The notes under the pieces: generated by a model
Seen by the model: the letters and a program-made list of their open reading frames with translations, nothing else
Told to the model about the DNA's origin: nothing
Database searches by the model: none
Assembly (NCBI GenBank): GCA_949130495.1
Contig: OX422221.1
Coordinates: forward strand, 149,257,405-149,321,404
Length of the DNA: 64,000 nt
Source: Sambucus nigra
Lineage: Eukaryota > Streptophyta > Magnoliopsida > Dipsacales > Adoxaceae
Reading direction: 5' to 3'
Translations under genes and position numbers: made by a program
In this document: piece after piece, positions 32,805-47,100 of the stretch
How positions within the stretch are numbered: position 1 is the stretch's first letter
How the letters are laid out: every line of letters starts with the position of its first letter

Positions 32805-35800
32805 AATATTTTTGCAAAAATATAGGCTTAGACTTAAAATGGGTAAACACATGAGAGCCACAAGCACCTCGCACGAAACCAATGTAACTCGTAGGACCGA
32901 CCGTGTAGTCCCCGACCTCTCGGTTTGAATATATGAAGAGAATTTGTAAAATTTAGACTTAGGTTTGAAAACATGACATCAAAGGGTGAAAACATAAAAC
33001 AACAACAAAATGATCCCGTTAGAGACACCATCACCTCACACGGGACCAATGTAACTCGTACAAACTGACTGCGTAGTCACGGGACTGAAGGTTTGAGTAT
33101 ACGATGAGAATTTGAAAAAATTTAGACTTGGGCTTAAAAACATGGCGTCAATGGGTGAAAACGTAAAATAGCCACAAAACGGTCCTGTGAGAGGCAAGAG
33201 TACCTCGCACGGGGCCAATTTAACTCGTACGAACTGACCGCATAGTGTCCAGCCTCCCGATTTGAGTATACAACGGGAATTAGTAAAATTTAGACTTAGG
33301 GTTACAAACATGGTGTTAAAGGATGAAAACCTAAAATAACAACAAAATGGTTCCGTTAGAGGCACGATCACCTCCCACGAGACCCATGTAACTCGTACGA
33401 ACCCACCCCGTAGTCACCGGCCTCCCGGTTTGAGTATACGACGAGAATATGCAAGAATTGAGACTTAGGATTAAAAACATGACATAAAAGTGTAAAAATG
33501 TAAAATAGTCACAAAACGATCTAGTGATAGGATCGACCACCTCGTATGGGAGAAATATAACTCGTACGAACCGACCTCGTACTCCTCGACTTCTCGATTT
33601 GAGCATACGATGAGAATTTGCAACATTTAGACTTTTAGGCCTAAAAACATGGCGTCAAATGGTGAAAACGAAAAGAGCTTCAAAACGGTCCCGTGAGAGG
33701 CACAAGCACCTCGCACGGGACCAATGTAACTCGTAGGGTTTGACCCTATAGTCCCCAGCCTCTCGATTTAAGTATACGACGAGAATTTATAAAATTTAAT
33801 CTTAGACCTGAAAACACGACGTCAAAGGGTGAAAACATATAACAACAACAAAATAGTCCCGTTAGAGGCACCATCACCTCACACGGGACCAATGTAACTC
33901 GTACAACCCGATCGCGTAGTCACGAGACTCACAATTTGAGTATACAATGAGAATTTGCAAAAATTTAGACTTGGGCATAAAAACATGGCGTCAACGGGTG
34001 AAAATGTAAAATAGCCCCAAAATGGTCCCATGAGAGACAAGAGCACCTCGCACGGGAGTAATGTAACTCGTACGAACCGCTCGCATAGTCCTCAACCTCC
34101 CAATTTTTGAGTATACGACAAGAATTTGAAAATTTTGGACTTAGGGTTAAAAACATGGCATTAAAGGGTGAAAACCTAAAACAACCACAAAATGGTCCCG
34201 TTAGAGGCACGATCACCTCGCACGGGTCCAATGAAACTCGTATGAACCGACCCCATAGTCACCAGGCTCCCGGTTTGAGTATACAATGAGAATTTGCAAA
34301 AATTGAGATTTAGGGTTAAAAACATGACATAAAGTGTAAAGACGTAAAACAGTCACAAAACGGTCTAGTGAAAGGCTCGAGCACCTTACACGGGAGCTAT
34401 ATAACTCGTATGAATTGATTGCGTAGTCCCCGACCTCCGAGTTTGAGTTTACGACGAGAATTTGCAACATTTAGACTCTTCGGCCTAAAAAATGGTGTCA
34501 AACATTGAAAATGTAAAAAAACAACAAAATAGTCTCGTGAGAGGCATGAGCACCTCACACGGGATCAATGTAACTCGTAGGGACCGACCGTGTAATTCTC
34601 AGCCTCTCGGTTTGAGTATATGATTAGAATTTGAAAAATTTAGACTTAGGATTAAAAACATAACGTCGAATGGTGAAAATGTAAAACAATAACAAAACGG
34701 TCCTGTTAGAGGCCCCATCACCTCGCACGGGACCAATGTAACTCGTACAAACTGATCGCGTAGTCACGGGACTCTCGGTTTGAGTATACGACGAAAACTT
34801 ACAGAAATTTAGACTTGGGCTTAAAAACATGGCGTCAAAGGGTGAAAACGTAAAACATAGACAAAATTGTCCCGTGAGAGGCAAGAGCTCCTCGCACGGG
34901 ACTAATGTAACTTGTACGGACCGACCTCATAGTCCCCAGCCTCCGAGTTTGAGTATGCGACGAGAATTTGCAAAAATTTAGACTTGGGCATGAAAACGTG
35001 GCGTTAATGGGTGAAAATGTAAAACAACCACAAAATGGTCCCGTGAGAGGTAATAGAACCTTATACGGGATGAATGTAACTCATACGAACCGACCACATA
35101 GCCTCCGACCTCTAGATTTGAGTATACGATGAGAATTTATAAAATTTAGACTTAGTATTGAAAACATGACGTCAAAGGGTGAAAATGTAAAACAATAATA
35201 AAACGGTCCCATTAGAGGCTCCATCACCTCGCACGGGACCAATGTAACTCGTACGAACCGACCGCGGAGTCACGGGACTCACAATTTGAGTATTCAACGA
35301 GAATCTATAAAAAGTTAGACTTGGTCTTAAAAATATGGCGTCAGTAGGTGAAAATGTAAAATAGCCACAAAACGGTCCCGTCAGGGGCAAGAGCACCTCA
35401 AACGGGACCAATTTAACTCGTACAAACCGATCGCGTATTCCCTGGCCTCCGAATTTGAGCAAACGACAAGAATTTGTAAAATTTAGACTTAGGATTAAAA
35501 ACATATCATTAAAGGGTGAAAACCTAAAACAACCACAAAATGGTCCCGTTAGAGGCGTGATCACCTCTCACGGGACCAAGGTAACTCGTACGAACCGACC
35601 ACGTTATTATCAGCCTCCCGATTTGAGTATACGATGAGAATTTATAAAAATTGTGACTTGTGCTTAAAAACATGACATAAAAGTGTAAAACAGTCACAAA
35701 AAATCCTATAAGAGGCTCGGGCACCTGGCACGGGAGAAATATAACTCGTACGAATTGACCTCTTAGTCCCCGGCCACCCGGTTTGAGTATACAATGAGAA

Positions 35801-38800
35801 TTTGTAAAATTTAGACTTTTAGGCCTAAAAACATGGCGTCAAATAGTGAAAACATAAAATAGCCACAAAACGGTCCCGTGAGAGGCACCGGCACCTAGCA
35901 CGGGTCCAATGTAACTCCTAGGGACCGATCGCGTAGTCCCCGGTGTCTCGATTTGAGTATACAACGAGAATGTGTGAAATTTAGACTTAGGCTTAAAAAT
36001 ATGCTGTCAAAGGGTGAAAATGTAAAATAATAACAAAACGATCCCATTAGAGGCACCATCACCTTGGATGGGACCAATGTAACTCGTACGAACAGAACGC
36101 GTAGTCACGAGACTCACAGTTTGAGTATACACGAGAATTTGCAAAAAAATAGAATTGGGCTTAAAAACATGGCGTCAAAGGGTGAAAATGTAAAACAGCC
36201 ACAAAACGATCCCGTGAGAGGCAAGAGCACCTCACACGGGACCAATATTAGTCATACAAACCGACTGCGTAGTCCTCGGCCACCCAGTTTGAGTAGGTGA
36301 CGAGAATTTGTAAAATTTAGACTTAGGGTTAAAAACATAGCGTTAAAGGGTGAAAACCTAAAATAGCCACAAAATTGTCCCGTTAGACGCATGATCACCT
36401 CGCACGGGACCAATGAAACTCGTACGAACCAATCTCGTAGTCACCGGTCTCCCAGTTTAGGTATACTTCGAGAATTTGCAAAAATTGGGACTTAGGCTTA
36501 AAAATAGGGCCTAAAAGTGTAAAAATGTAAAACAATCACAAAACGATCTAGTGAGAGGCTCGAGCACCTCACACTGTAGAAATATATAGCTCGTACGAAC
36601 CGATCGCGTAGTCCCCGGCCTGCCGGTTTGAGTATATGACGAGAATTGGCATCATTTAGACTTCTACGCCCAAAAATGTGGCGTCAAATGCTGAAAATGT
36701 AAAAGAGCAACAAAATAGTCCCGTGAAAGGCATGAGCACGTCGCATGGGACCAATTTAACTCGTAGGGACCGACCACGTAGTCCCCGACCTCTCGATTTG
36801 ATTATACGACGAGAATTTATAAAATTTATACTTAGGCTTGATAACATGACGTCAAAGGGAAAAAACATAAAATAACAACAAAATGGTCCTGTGAGAGGCA
36901 AGAGCACCTCGCATGGGACGAATGTAATTCGTACAGACCAACTGCGTAGTCCCCGGCCTCCCAATTTTAGTATATGACGAGAATTTGCAAAATTTATACT
37001 TAGTGTTATAAACATGGCATTAAAGGGTGAAAACCTAAAACATCCACAAAATGGTCCCGTTCAAGGCACGAACAACTTGTACGGGACCAATGTAACTCGT
37101 ATGAACTGACCCCGTAGTCACTGGCCTCCCGATTTGCGTATATGACGAGAATTTGCAAAAATTAAGACTTAGGCTTAAAAACACGATATGAAAGGGTAAA
37201 AACATAAAACAATCACAAAATAGTCCTATAAGAAGCACGATCACCTCGCATGCCACCAATGTAACTCGTATGGACCCATTACGTAGTCTCCGGCCTCTCA
37301 GTTTAATTATACGATGGGAATTTGTAAAAGTTAGGCTTAGGCTTGAAAACATGACGTTGAAGGGTGAAAACGTAAAACAACCACAAAATGGTACCATTAG
37401 AAGCACAATCACCTCACACGGGACCAATGTAACTCGTACGAAGTGATCGCGTAGTCACCGGCCTCCCAATTTGAGTATACGACGAGAATTTGCAAAAATT
37501 TAGACTTGGGCTTAAAAACATGGCATTAAAGGGTAAAAACGTAAAACATCCTCAAAACGGTCCCGTGGGAGGCAAGAGCATCTCGTACAGGACCAATGTA
37601 ACTCGTAGGGACCGACCGCGTAGTCCTCAGCCTCTCGATTTGAGTTTATAAAAGGGAATTCATAAAATTTAGACATAGGCTTAAAAACATGGCGTTGAAG
37701 GGTGAAAACATAAAACAACCACAAAATGGTGCCATTAGAGTCACGATCACCTCGCACGGGATGAAAGTAATTCGTATGAACCGACCCCGTAATCACTGGC
37801 CTTTGAATTAAAGTATACGTCGAGAAGTTGTTAAAATTGAGACTATGGCTTAAAAACATGACGTAAAAGTGTAAAAACGTAAAACAATCACAAAACGGTC
37901 CAGTGAGAGGCTGAGCACCTCGCATGGGAGAAATATAAGTCGTACGAACAGACCACGTAGTCTCTGGACTCCCAGTTTTAGTATACAATGAGAATTTGCA
38001 ATATTTAGACTTTAAGTCCAAAAAACATGGCATCAAATAGTGAAAATGTAAAACATCGATAAAACGGTCTCGTGAGAGGCACGAGTACCTCGTACGGGAC
38101 CAATGTAACTCGTAAGCACAGACCGCATAGTCCCAGGCCTCTCGGTTTGAGTATACGATGAAAAGTTTTAAAATTTAGACTTAGGCTTGAAAACATGACG
38201 TCAAAAGGTGAAAACATAAAACAACAACAAAATGGTCCCGTTAGAGGCACCATCACCTCGCACGGGACCAATGTAACTCGTACGAACCGATCGCATAGTC
38301 ACGGGACTCACGATTTGAGTATATGATGAGAAATTGAAAAAAATTAGTCTTGCGCTTAAAAAATGGCGTCAAAGGCTAAAAATGTAAAACAGCCACAAAA
38401 TGGTATCGTTAGAGCAAGTGCACCTCGCACGGGACCAATGTAACTCGTACGAACTGACCCCGTAGTCACCGACCTCCCGATTTGAGTACATGAGGAGAAT
38501 TTGTAAAAATTGAGACTTAGGCTTAAAAACATGACATAAAAGTGTAAAAGTGTAAAATACTCACAAAAGGGTTCTGTAAGAAGCACGATCACCTCGCACG
38601 GGAACAATGTAACTCGTAGGGACCGAATACATAGTCCACGGCCTCTCGATTTGAGTATATGAAGGGAATTCATAAAATTTAGATTTAGGCTTAAAAACAT
38701 GACATCAAAGGGTAAAAATGTAAAATAGCCATAAAACGGCCCCGTTAGAGGCACAATAACCTCGCACGACACGAATATAACTCGTACGAACCGATCGAGT

Positions 38801-41800
38801 AGTCACCGACCTCCCAATTTGAGTATACGGCGAGAATTTGAAAATTTTAAATGGGCTTAAAAAACATGGCGTCGACTAGTGAAAACATAAAACAGGCACA
38901 AAACGGTCCCGTGAGAGGGAAAAGCACCTCGCACGGGACCAATGTGACTCGTAAAAACTGACCGCGTAGTCCCCGACCTCCTGGTTTGAGTATACGACGA
39001 GAATTTGAAAAATTTAGACTTAGGGTAAAAACATGTTGTTAAAGGGTGAAAACCTAAAACAACCACAAAATGGTCCCGTTAGAGGCACGATCACCTCGCA
39101 CATGACCAATGTAACTCGTACGAACCGACCCCATAGTCACTGGCCTCCTGGTTTGAGTATACGATGAGAATTTGCAAAAATTGAGACTTAGGCTTAAAAA
39201 CATGATATAAAAGTGTAAAAACGTAAAACAGTCACAAAACGGTCCAGTGAGAGGCACTAGCACCTTGCACGGGAGAAATATAACCCGTAGAAACCGACCG
39301 CATAGTCCTCGGCCTCTCGATTTGAGTATACGACGAGAATTTGCAACATTTAGACTTTTAGGCCTAAAAACATGTCGTTAAATGGTGAAAATATAAAACA
39401 ATAACAAAATGGTCCTGTGAGAGGCACGAGCACCTCGCATGGGCCCAATGTAACTCGTAGGGACCGACCGCGAGTCCCCGACCTCTCGGTTTGAGTACAA
39501 GAGGAGAATTTGTAAAATTTAGACTTAGGCTTGAAAACATAACGTCAAAGGGTGAAAACATAAAACAACAACAAAACGGTCCCATTAGAGGCACCATCAC
39601 CTCGTACGGGACCAGTGTAACTCCTACAAACCGACCGCGTATTCATGGGACTCACGGTTTGAGTATATGACGAGAATTCTCTAAAATTTAGTCTTGGGCT
39701 TAAAAACATGGCGTCAACGGGTGAAAATGTAAAACATCCACAAAACGTTCCCGTTAGAGGAAAGATCACCTCGCACGGGACCAATATAACTCGTACGAAC
39801 CGACCGCGTAGTCCCTGGCCTCCCGATTTTAGTATACGACAAGAATTTGCAAAATTTAGACTTAGGGTTAAAAACACGGCGTTAAAGGGTGAAAACCTAA
39901 AACAACCACAAAATGGTTGCGTTTGAGGCATGATCACCTCGCACGGGACCAATGTGACTCGTACGAACCGTCCCCGTAGTCACCGACCTCCCGATTTGAG
40001 TATACGATGAGAATTTGCAAAAATTGAAACTTAAGCTTAAAAACATGACATAAAAGGGCAAAAACGTAAACCAGTCGCAAAACGGTCCTATAAGAAGCAC
40101 GATCACCTCGCATGGGACCAATGTAATTCATAGGAACCCATCGCATAGTCCCAGGTCTCTCGATTTGAGTATACGACGAGAATTTGTAAAAGTTAGACTT
40201 AGACTTGAAAACATGACGTCAAAGGGTGAAAACATAAAACAACAACAAAATGGTCCCGTTAGAGGCACTATAACCTCATACGGGACCAATGTAACTCGTA
40301 AGAACCGATCACATAGTCATGGGACTCACGATTTGAGTATATGATGAGAAATTAAAAAAAATTAGTCGTGGGCTTAAAAACATTGCGTCAAAGGCTAAAA
40401 ATGTAAAACAGCCACAAAACGGTCCCGTTAGAGCAAGTGCACCTCGCAGGGGACCAATGTAACTTGTACGAACCGACCCCGTAGTCACCTACCTCCCGAT
40501 TTGAGTACATGAATTTAGACTTAGGCTTAAAAGCATGACATAAAAGTGTAAAAGTGTAAAATACTCACAAAAGGTTCTGTAAGAAGCACGATCACCTCGC
40601 ACGGGAACAATGTAACTCGTAGGGGCCGACTACATAGTCCACGGCCTCTCGATTTGAGTATATGAAGGGAATTCATAAAATTTAGATTTAGGCTTAAAAA
40701 CATGACATCAAAGGGTAAAAATGTAAAATAGACATAAAATGGCCCCGTTAGAGACACAATAACCTCGCACGGCACCAATATAACACGTACGAATCGATCG
40801 AGTAGTCACCGGCCTCCCAATTTGAGTATACGGTGAGAATTTGAAAATTTTAGACGGGCTTCAAAAACACGACGTCAACTAGTGAAAACATAAAACAGGC
40901 ACAAAACGGTCCTGTGAGAGGCAAAAGCACCTCGCACGGGACCAATGTGACTCGTAAAAACTGATCGTGTAGTCCCCGACCTCCTGGTTTGAGTATACGA
41001 CGAGAATTTGAAAAATTTAGACTTAGGGTAAAAACATGTTGTTAAAGGGTGAAAACCTAAAACAACCACAAAATGGTCCCGTTAGAGGCACGATCACCTC
41101 GCACATGACCAATGTAACTCGTACGAACCGACCCCATAGTCACTGGCCTCCTGGTTTGAGTATACGATGAGAATTTGCAAAAATTGAGACTTAGGCTTAA
41201 AAACATGATATAAAAGTGTAAAAACGTAAAACAGTCACAAAACGGTCCAGTGAGAGGCACGAGCACCTTGCATGGGAGAAATATAACCCGTAGAAATCGA
41301 CCGCATAGTCCTCGGCCTCTCGATTTGAGTATACGACGAGAATTTGCAACATTTAGACTTTTAGGCCTAAAAACATGTCGTTAAATGGTGAAAATATAAA
41401 ACAATAACAAAATGGTCCTGTGAGAGGCACGAGCACCTCGCATGGGCCCAATGTAACTCGTAGGGACCGACCACGAGTCCCCGACCTCTCGGTTTGAGTA
41501 CACGAGGAGAATTTGTAAAATTTAGACTTAGGCTTGAAAACATAACGTCAAATGGTGAAAACATAAAACAACAACAAAACGGTCCCGTTAGAGGCACCAT
41601 CACCTCGTACGGGACCAGTGTAACTCCTACAAACCGACCGCGTATTCATGGGACTCACGATTTGAGTATATGACGAGAATTCTCTAAAATTTAGTCTTGG
41701 TCTTAAAAACATGGCGTCAATGGGTGAAAATGTAAAACATCCACAAAACGTTCCCGTTAGAGGCAAGAGCACCTCGCACGGGGCCAATATAACTTGTGCG

Positions 41801-42612
41801 AATCGACCGCATAGTCCCTGGCCTCCCCATTTTAGTATACGACAAGAATTTGCAAAAATTAGACTTAAGGTTAAAAACATGGCGTTGAAGGGTGAAAACC
41901 TAAAATAACCACAAAATGGTCGCGTTTGAGGCATGATCACCTCGCACGGGACCAATGTAACTCGTACGAACCGACTCCGTAGTCACCGACCTCCCGATTT
42001 GAGTATACGACGAGAATTTGCAAAAATTGAAACTTAGGCTTAAAAACATGACATAAAAGGGAAAAACGTACACCAGTCGCAAAATGGTCCTATAAGAAGC
42101 ACGATCACCTCGCATGGGACCAATGTAACTCATAGGAACCCATCGCATAGTCCCCGGCCTCTCAGTTTGAGTATACGACGGGAATTTGTCAAAGTTAGAC
42201 TTAGACTTGAAAACATGACGTCAAAGGGTAAGAACTTTAAACAATCACAAAACGGTCCCGTTAGAGGCAGAATCACCTCGCATGGGACCAATGTAACTCG
42301 TACGAACCGACAACGTAGTCACTAGCCTCCCGATTTGAGTATACGATGATAATTTACAAAAAATTAGACTAGGGCTGAAAAACATGACGTAAAAGTGTGA
42401 AAACGTAAAATAGTCACAAAACAGTCTAGTGAGAGGATCGAGCACCCCGCATGGGAGAAATATAACTCGTACGAACCGACCGCATAGTCTCCAACATCTC
42501 AATTTCAGTATATGGTGAGAATTTGCAACATTTAGACTTTTAGGCATAGAATGATAGCATGAAATGGTGAAAACATAAAACATCCACAAAACGGTCCCGT
42601 GAGAGGCACGAT
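32805..42612. repeat. Satellite array, left part: ~168-bp monomers with five-monomer higher-order repeat
   Basis: Head-to-tail monomers can be counted from the anchor GGTCCCGT(T/G)AGAGGC at about 33010, 33180, 33349, 33518, 33687, 33855, 34024, 34194, 34362, 34530 and 34699, spaced 168-170 bp; about 58 copies by length. Five variants follow in fixed order: B (GGCACCATCACC, ACGGGACTCAC), C (GGCAAGAGCACC, GGGTTAAAAACATGGCGTTAA), D (GGCACGATCACC, GACATAAAAGTG), E (GGGAGAAATATAACTCG, GCAACATTTAGACTTTTAGG) and A (CTCGTAGGGACC, GCTTGAAAACATGACGTC). The order repeats about every 843 bp up to about 36885, where a B is skipped; further variants appear later. No coding role is supported; because 168 is divisible by three, frames stay open across monomers on both strands and yield long spurious ORFs. 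Confidence 0.97.
38220..42230. repeat. Tandem duplication of a ~2.0-kb block (12 monomers) in the satellite
   Basis: 38220-40237 and 40238-42230 are near-identical over most of their length. Matching points are 39054/41057, 39364/41367 and 39545/41548, all exactly 2003 bp apart; upstream of about 40510 the spacing is 2018 because the second copy has lost about 15 bp. Much closer identity than between ordinary monomers marks it as one of the younger events of the array. Confidence 0.9.
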
Positions 42613-44108
42613 TGATTAGGCATAAATTCTTCACATTTATCCCCTAAATTTCGGTTTTTATGATCCCGTGCATTATAAATAGCTTGTATTTGTCTTATAT
42701 TTATGCCACTAACCCTTTTTGAAAAGTATTTTGTAATTTTTATATCTCTTATGTGTTTTATAGGTCTTTCATTAAAATTAGTGCGAAAGAGAATGCAAAA
42801 CAATGAAAGAAAGCAAGAAATGGGGAGTTCAAGGGAATTTTCATAATTTACATATATGTTCCGGTGGTGGGGAAACTAGAAATTTTAAGATCTCTAAAAT
42901 ACAAGAACATTGAAAAAAACGGCACCCCAATCCGATCTACGGTGAAGAAGTTATGCCCATTTAAAGTTGGAGACAGAAAGTCAAAGTTGAAATTAATTCT
43001 GGAAGCTGAAGAGTTTCAACTCTTGAAATTTCTTGTATAATTCCTTTTTATTAGTTGTAAAACGTGGATAGGCATGGGAAGAGTCATTTTTTAGATATAT
43101 TAAAGGGCAAACCCTAGTAGGAAGAAAAGAGGTTTTGTCACTTCACATTGTAGGAGGCTAGTAGTTAGTTTTTAAAGTATTCTTGTATCCAAGAACCCTA
43201 GTTTTGAAGTTTGGCTACTATTAAAGATTTAAAGATCTATTCAAGATTCATCATTCATCCATTTCAAGTAATTTTAATTTATTGCTTTTACTGCTTTCAT
43301 AGTCAGTTTAATTAATTGTTGCTTTATAGTTTTCCAATTCCAATTGAAGTCATGTTCTAAATTTTCTAGATTTAGTTACGAATTCCTGCACTTTCATTTT
43401 TAAGTTTTCTTTTATTTTAATCATGCTAATCTAAGTTTTTAAGGGTGGGAATGCATGAACCCAACCCGATGTGGTATGCATAGATATACAATTTGTCCTC
43501 TAAACTAAATAAGTGATTAGATCGTGTTGTATAGTTTCACAACCATTGTAGACCTTTTGATCTCGTTTGCCCTAGGTAACCGGGGTGCTGAAGGATGCAA
43601 CGCACATGAACTATTGCGACACTGCTTTACTCATTCTTTGATTACGTATGATGAGGGCTTGAACCTCATATATGTAATGCTTTAGAGTACTAAAGACTGG
43701 GTCTGATCAATTATCTAATTTATGACTAATTTTGTACTGGCATACACACAACAGGGTTTGTGGGAGTGTATTCTTAACCCATTTCTTCATTCATATTAAT
43801 TCCTTCTTAGTTAGTTAATTTTTCATGCGTAGGTTAGTTTAATTGAATTTAGTTAATTCATAGATAAAATCCAAAAATAATTCATCTTTTTCTTTTCTTT
43901 TCTTTTCCTTTAACATCAACTTTAGGATTAAACTACCTTACCTTTGTCGTCGCGTTCATATGTCATAACTCCCTGTGGATTTGATACCTAGACTCACCAC
44001 TATCCTCCGCAAGAGTGTAGTTAAAGTTAAGGTTTTTGTATTGCGGTTGGAAGCCGATAACAACGACTAGCGTATTTACACGGATGCTCGGTTTTTACAC
44101 CTCAATCA
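42613..44108. mobile_element. Solo LTR (1496 bp) inside the satellite, flanked by ACGAT
   Basis: ACGAT at 42608-42612 and 44109-44113 brackets a single block that starts TGATT and ends AATCA, i.e. TG...CA with matching inverted ends and a 5-bp target duplication. No internal coding region is present, so it is a solo LTR left by LTR-LTR recombination. Sequences such as GATCTACGGTGAAGAAGTTATGCCC (split here as GATCTACGGTG and AAGAAGTTATGCCC) and CTCCCTGTGGATTTGATACC resemble parts of Athila/Tat-type LTRs; the lineage is a tentative call. The satellite resumes with about 20 bp missing shortly after the right border. Orientation is not certain. Confidence 0.85.
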
Positions 44109-47100
44109 ACGATCACCCCGTAGAGACAGACCGCGTAGTCCCCAGCCTCTCTATTTGAGTATACGATGAGAATTTGTAAAATTTAGACTTAGGATTGAAA
44201 ACATGACGTCAACGGGTGAAAACATAAAATAACAAAACAGTCCCGTTAGAGGCACCATCACCTCGAATGGGACCAATGTAACTCGTACAAACCGATCTTG
44301 TAGTCACGGGACTCACGATTTGAGTATATGACGAGAATTTTCAAAGATTTATTCTTGGGCTTAAAAACATGGCGTCAATGGCTGAAAATCTAAAATAACC
44401 ACAAAATGATCCCGTTAAAGGCAAGATCACCTCGCACAGGACCAATGTAACTCGTATGAACTGACCGCGTAGTCCCCGGCCTCCCGATTTGAGTATAGGA
44501 CGAGAATTAGCAAAAATTGAGACTTAGGCCTAAAAACATGACGTAAAAGTGTAAAAATGTAAAACAATCACAAAATGGTCTAGTGAGAGGCTCGAGCACC
44601 TAGCAGGGGAGAAATATAACTCATAGGGATCGATCGAGTAGTCCCCGACTTCTCGATTTGAGTATGCGAAAGGGAATTCATAAAATTTAGACTTAGGCTT
44701 GAAAACATGACGTCAAGTGGTGAAAACGTAAAACATCCACAAAACGGTCTCGTTAGAGGCATAATCACCTCGCAAGGGACCATTGTAACATGTAAGAACC
44801 AACCACGTAGTCATCGGCCTCCCGATTTGAGTATACGTCGAGAATTTGCAAAAAATTAGACGAGCTTAAAAACATGGCGTCAACTGGTGAAAACATAAAA
44901 CATGCACAAAACGGTCCCATGAGAGCCAAGAGCACCTCGCACGGGACCAGTACTACTCCTACAAAAAGGATTGCGTTGTCCCCGGCCTCCCGGTTTGAGT
45001 ATACGAAGAGAATTTGAGAATTTTAGACTTAGGGTTAAAAACATGTTGTTAACATTTGAAAACATAAAACAACGACAAAATGGTCCCGTTGGAGGCACGA
45101 TCACCTTGCACGGGACCAATGTAACTCGTACGAATCTACCCCGTAGTCGCCGGCCTCCCGATTTGAGTATACAATGAGAATTTGCAAAAATTAAGACAGA
45201 GACTTAAAAACATGACATAAAAGTGTGAAAATGTAAAACAGTCACATAACATTCCAGTGAGAGGCTAGAGCACCTTGCACGGGAGAAATATAACTCGTAT
45301 GAACCGACCGCATACTCCCAGACCTCCCAATTTGAGTATACAACGAGAATTTGCAACATTTAGACTTTTAGGCCTAAAAACATGGCGTCAAATGGTGAAT
45401 ACGTAAAATAATAAAAAAACGGTCCCGTGAGAGGCACGAGCACCTCGCGCGGGACCAATGTAACTCGTAGGGACCGATCTCATAAACCCTAGCCTCTCGA
45501 TTTGAGTATACGATGAGAATTTGTAAAATTTAGACTTAGGCTTGATAACATGACGTCAAAGGGTAAAAATGTAAAACAAAAACAAAACGGTCCCTTTAGA
45601 GGCACCATCACCTCACATGGGTCCATTGTAACATGTATGAACCAACCGCGTAGTCACGAGACTCGCGATTTGAGCATATGATGAGAATTTGCAAAAATTT
45701 AGTCTTGGGCTTGAAAACATGGAGTCAACGGTCAAAAACATAAAGCAGGGGACCAATGTAACTCATACGAACCAACAACGTAGTCCTTGGCCTCCCCATT
45801 TGAGTATACGACGAGAATTTGCAAAATTTAGACTTAGGGTTAAAAACATGGCGTTAAAGGGTGAAAACCTAAAACAACCACAAAATGGTCCCCGTTCGAG
45901 GCACGATCACCTCGCACGGGACTAATGTAACTCGTACAAACCGACCCCGTAGTCACCAGCCTCCCGATTTGAGTATACGAAGATAACTTGTAAAGATTGA
46001 GACTTAGACTTAAAAACAAGACATAAAAGGGTAAAAACGTATAAAAGTCACAAAAGGGTCTTGTAAGAAGCACGATCACCTCGCATGGGACCTATATAAG
46101 TCGTAGGGACCCATCGCGTAGTCCCCGACCTCTCGGTTTGAGTATATTACAGGAATTTGTAAAGTTAGACTTTGGCTTGAAAACATGACATCAAAGGGTG
46201 AAAACGTAAAATAACCACAAAACGGTCCTGTTAGAGGCACAATCACCTTGCACGGGACCAATATAACTCATACGAACTGACCACGTAGTCCCTAGTCTCA
46301 TGGTTTGAGTATATGGTGAGAATTTATATAATTTTGACTTAGGATTAAAAACATGGCGTTAAAGTGTGAAAACCTAAAACAACAACAAAATGGTGTCATT
46401 AGAGGCATGATCACCTCGCACGGGATGAATGTAACTCGTATGAACTGACCTCGAAGTCACCGGCCTCCTGGTTTGAGTATACGACGAGAATTTGCAAAAA
46501 TTGAGACTAAGGCTTAAAAACATGACATAAAAGTGTAAAAACATAAAACAATCACAAAATGGCCTAGTGAGAAGCACGATCGCCTCGCACGGGAACAATG
46601 AAATGCGTAGGGACCGATCGCATAGTCCCTGGCCTCTCGGTTTGAGCATATGAAGGGAATTTATAAAATTTAGACTTAGACTTGAAAACATGACATCAAA
46701 GGCTGAAAACGTAAAATAACCACAAAACGGTCCCGTTAGAGGCATAGTCACCTTGCATGGGAACAATATAACTCGTATGAACCGACTGCATAATCACCGG
46801 CCTCCTAATTTTAGTATATGATGAGAATTTGAAAAAATTTTGACGGGCTTAAAAATATAGCGTCAACTGGTGAAAATGTAAACCAGGCACAAAACGGTCC
46901 CGTGAGAGGCAATAACACCTCACACGGGGCCAATGTGACTCATACGAACCGATCGCGTAGTTCCTGGCCTCCCGATTTGAGTATACGACGAGAATTTGCA
47001 AAATTTAGACTTAGGGTTCAAAACATGTCGTTAAAGGGTGAAAACCTAAAATAACCACAAAATGGTCCCGTGAGAGGCACGATTACCTCGCATGGGACCA

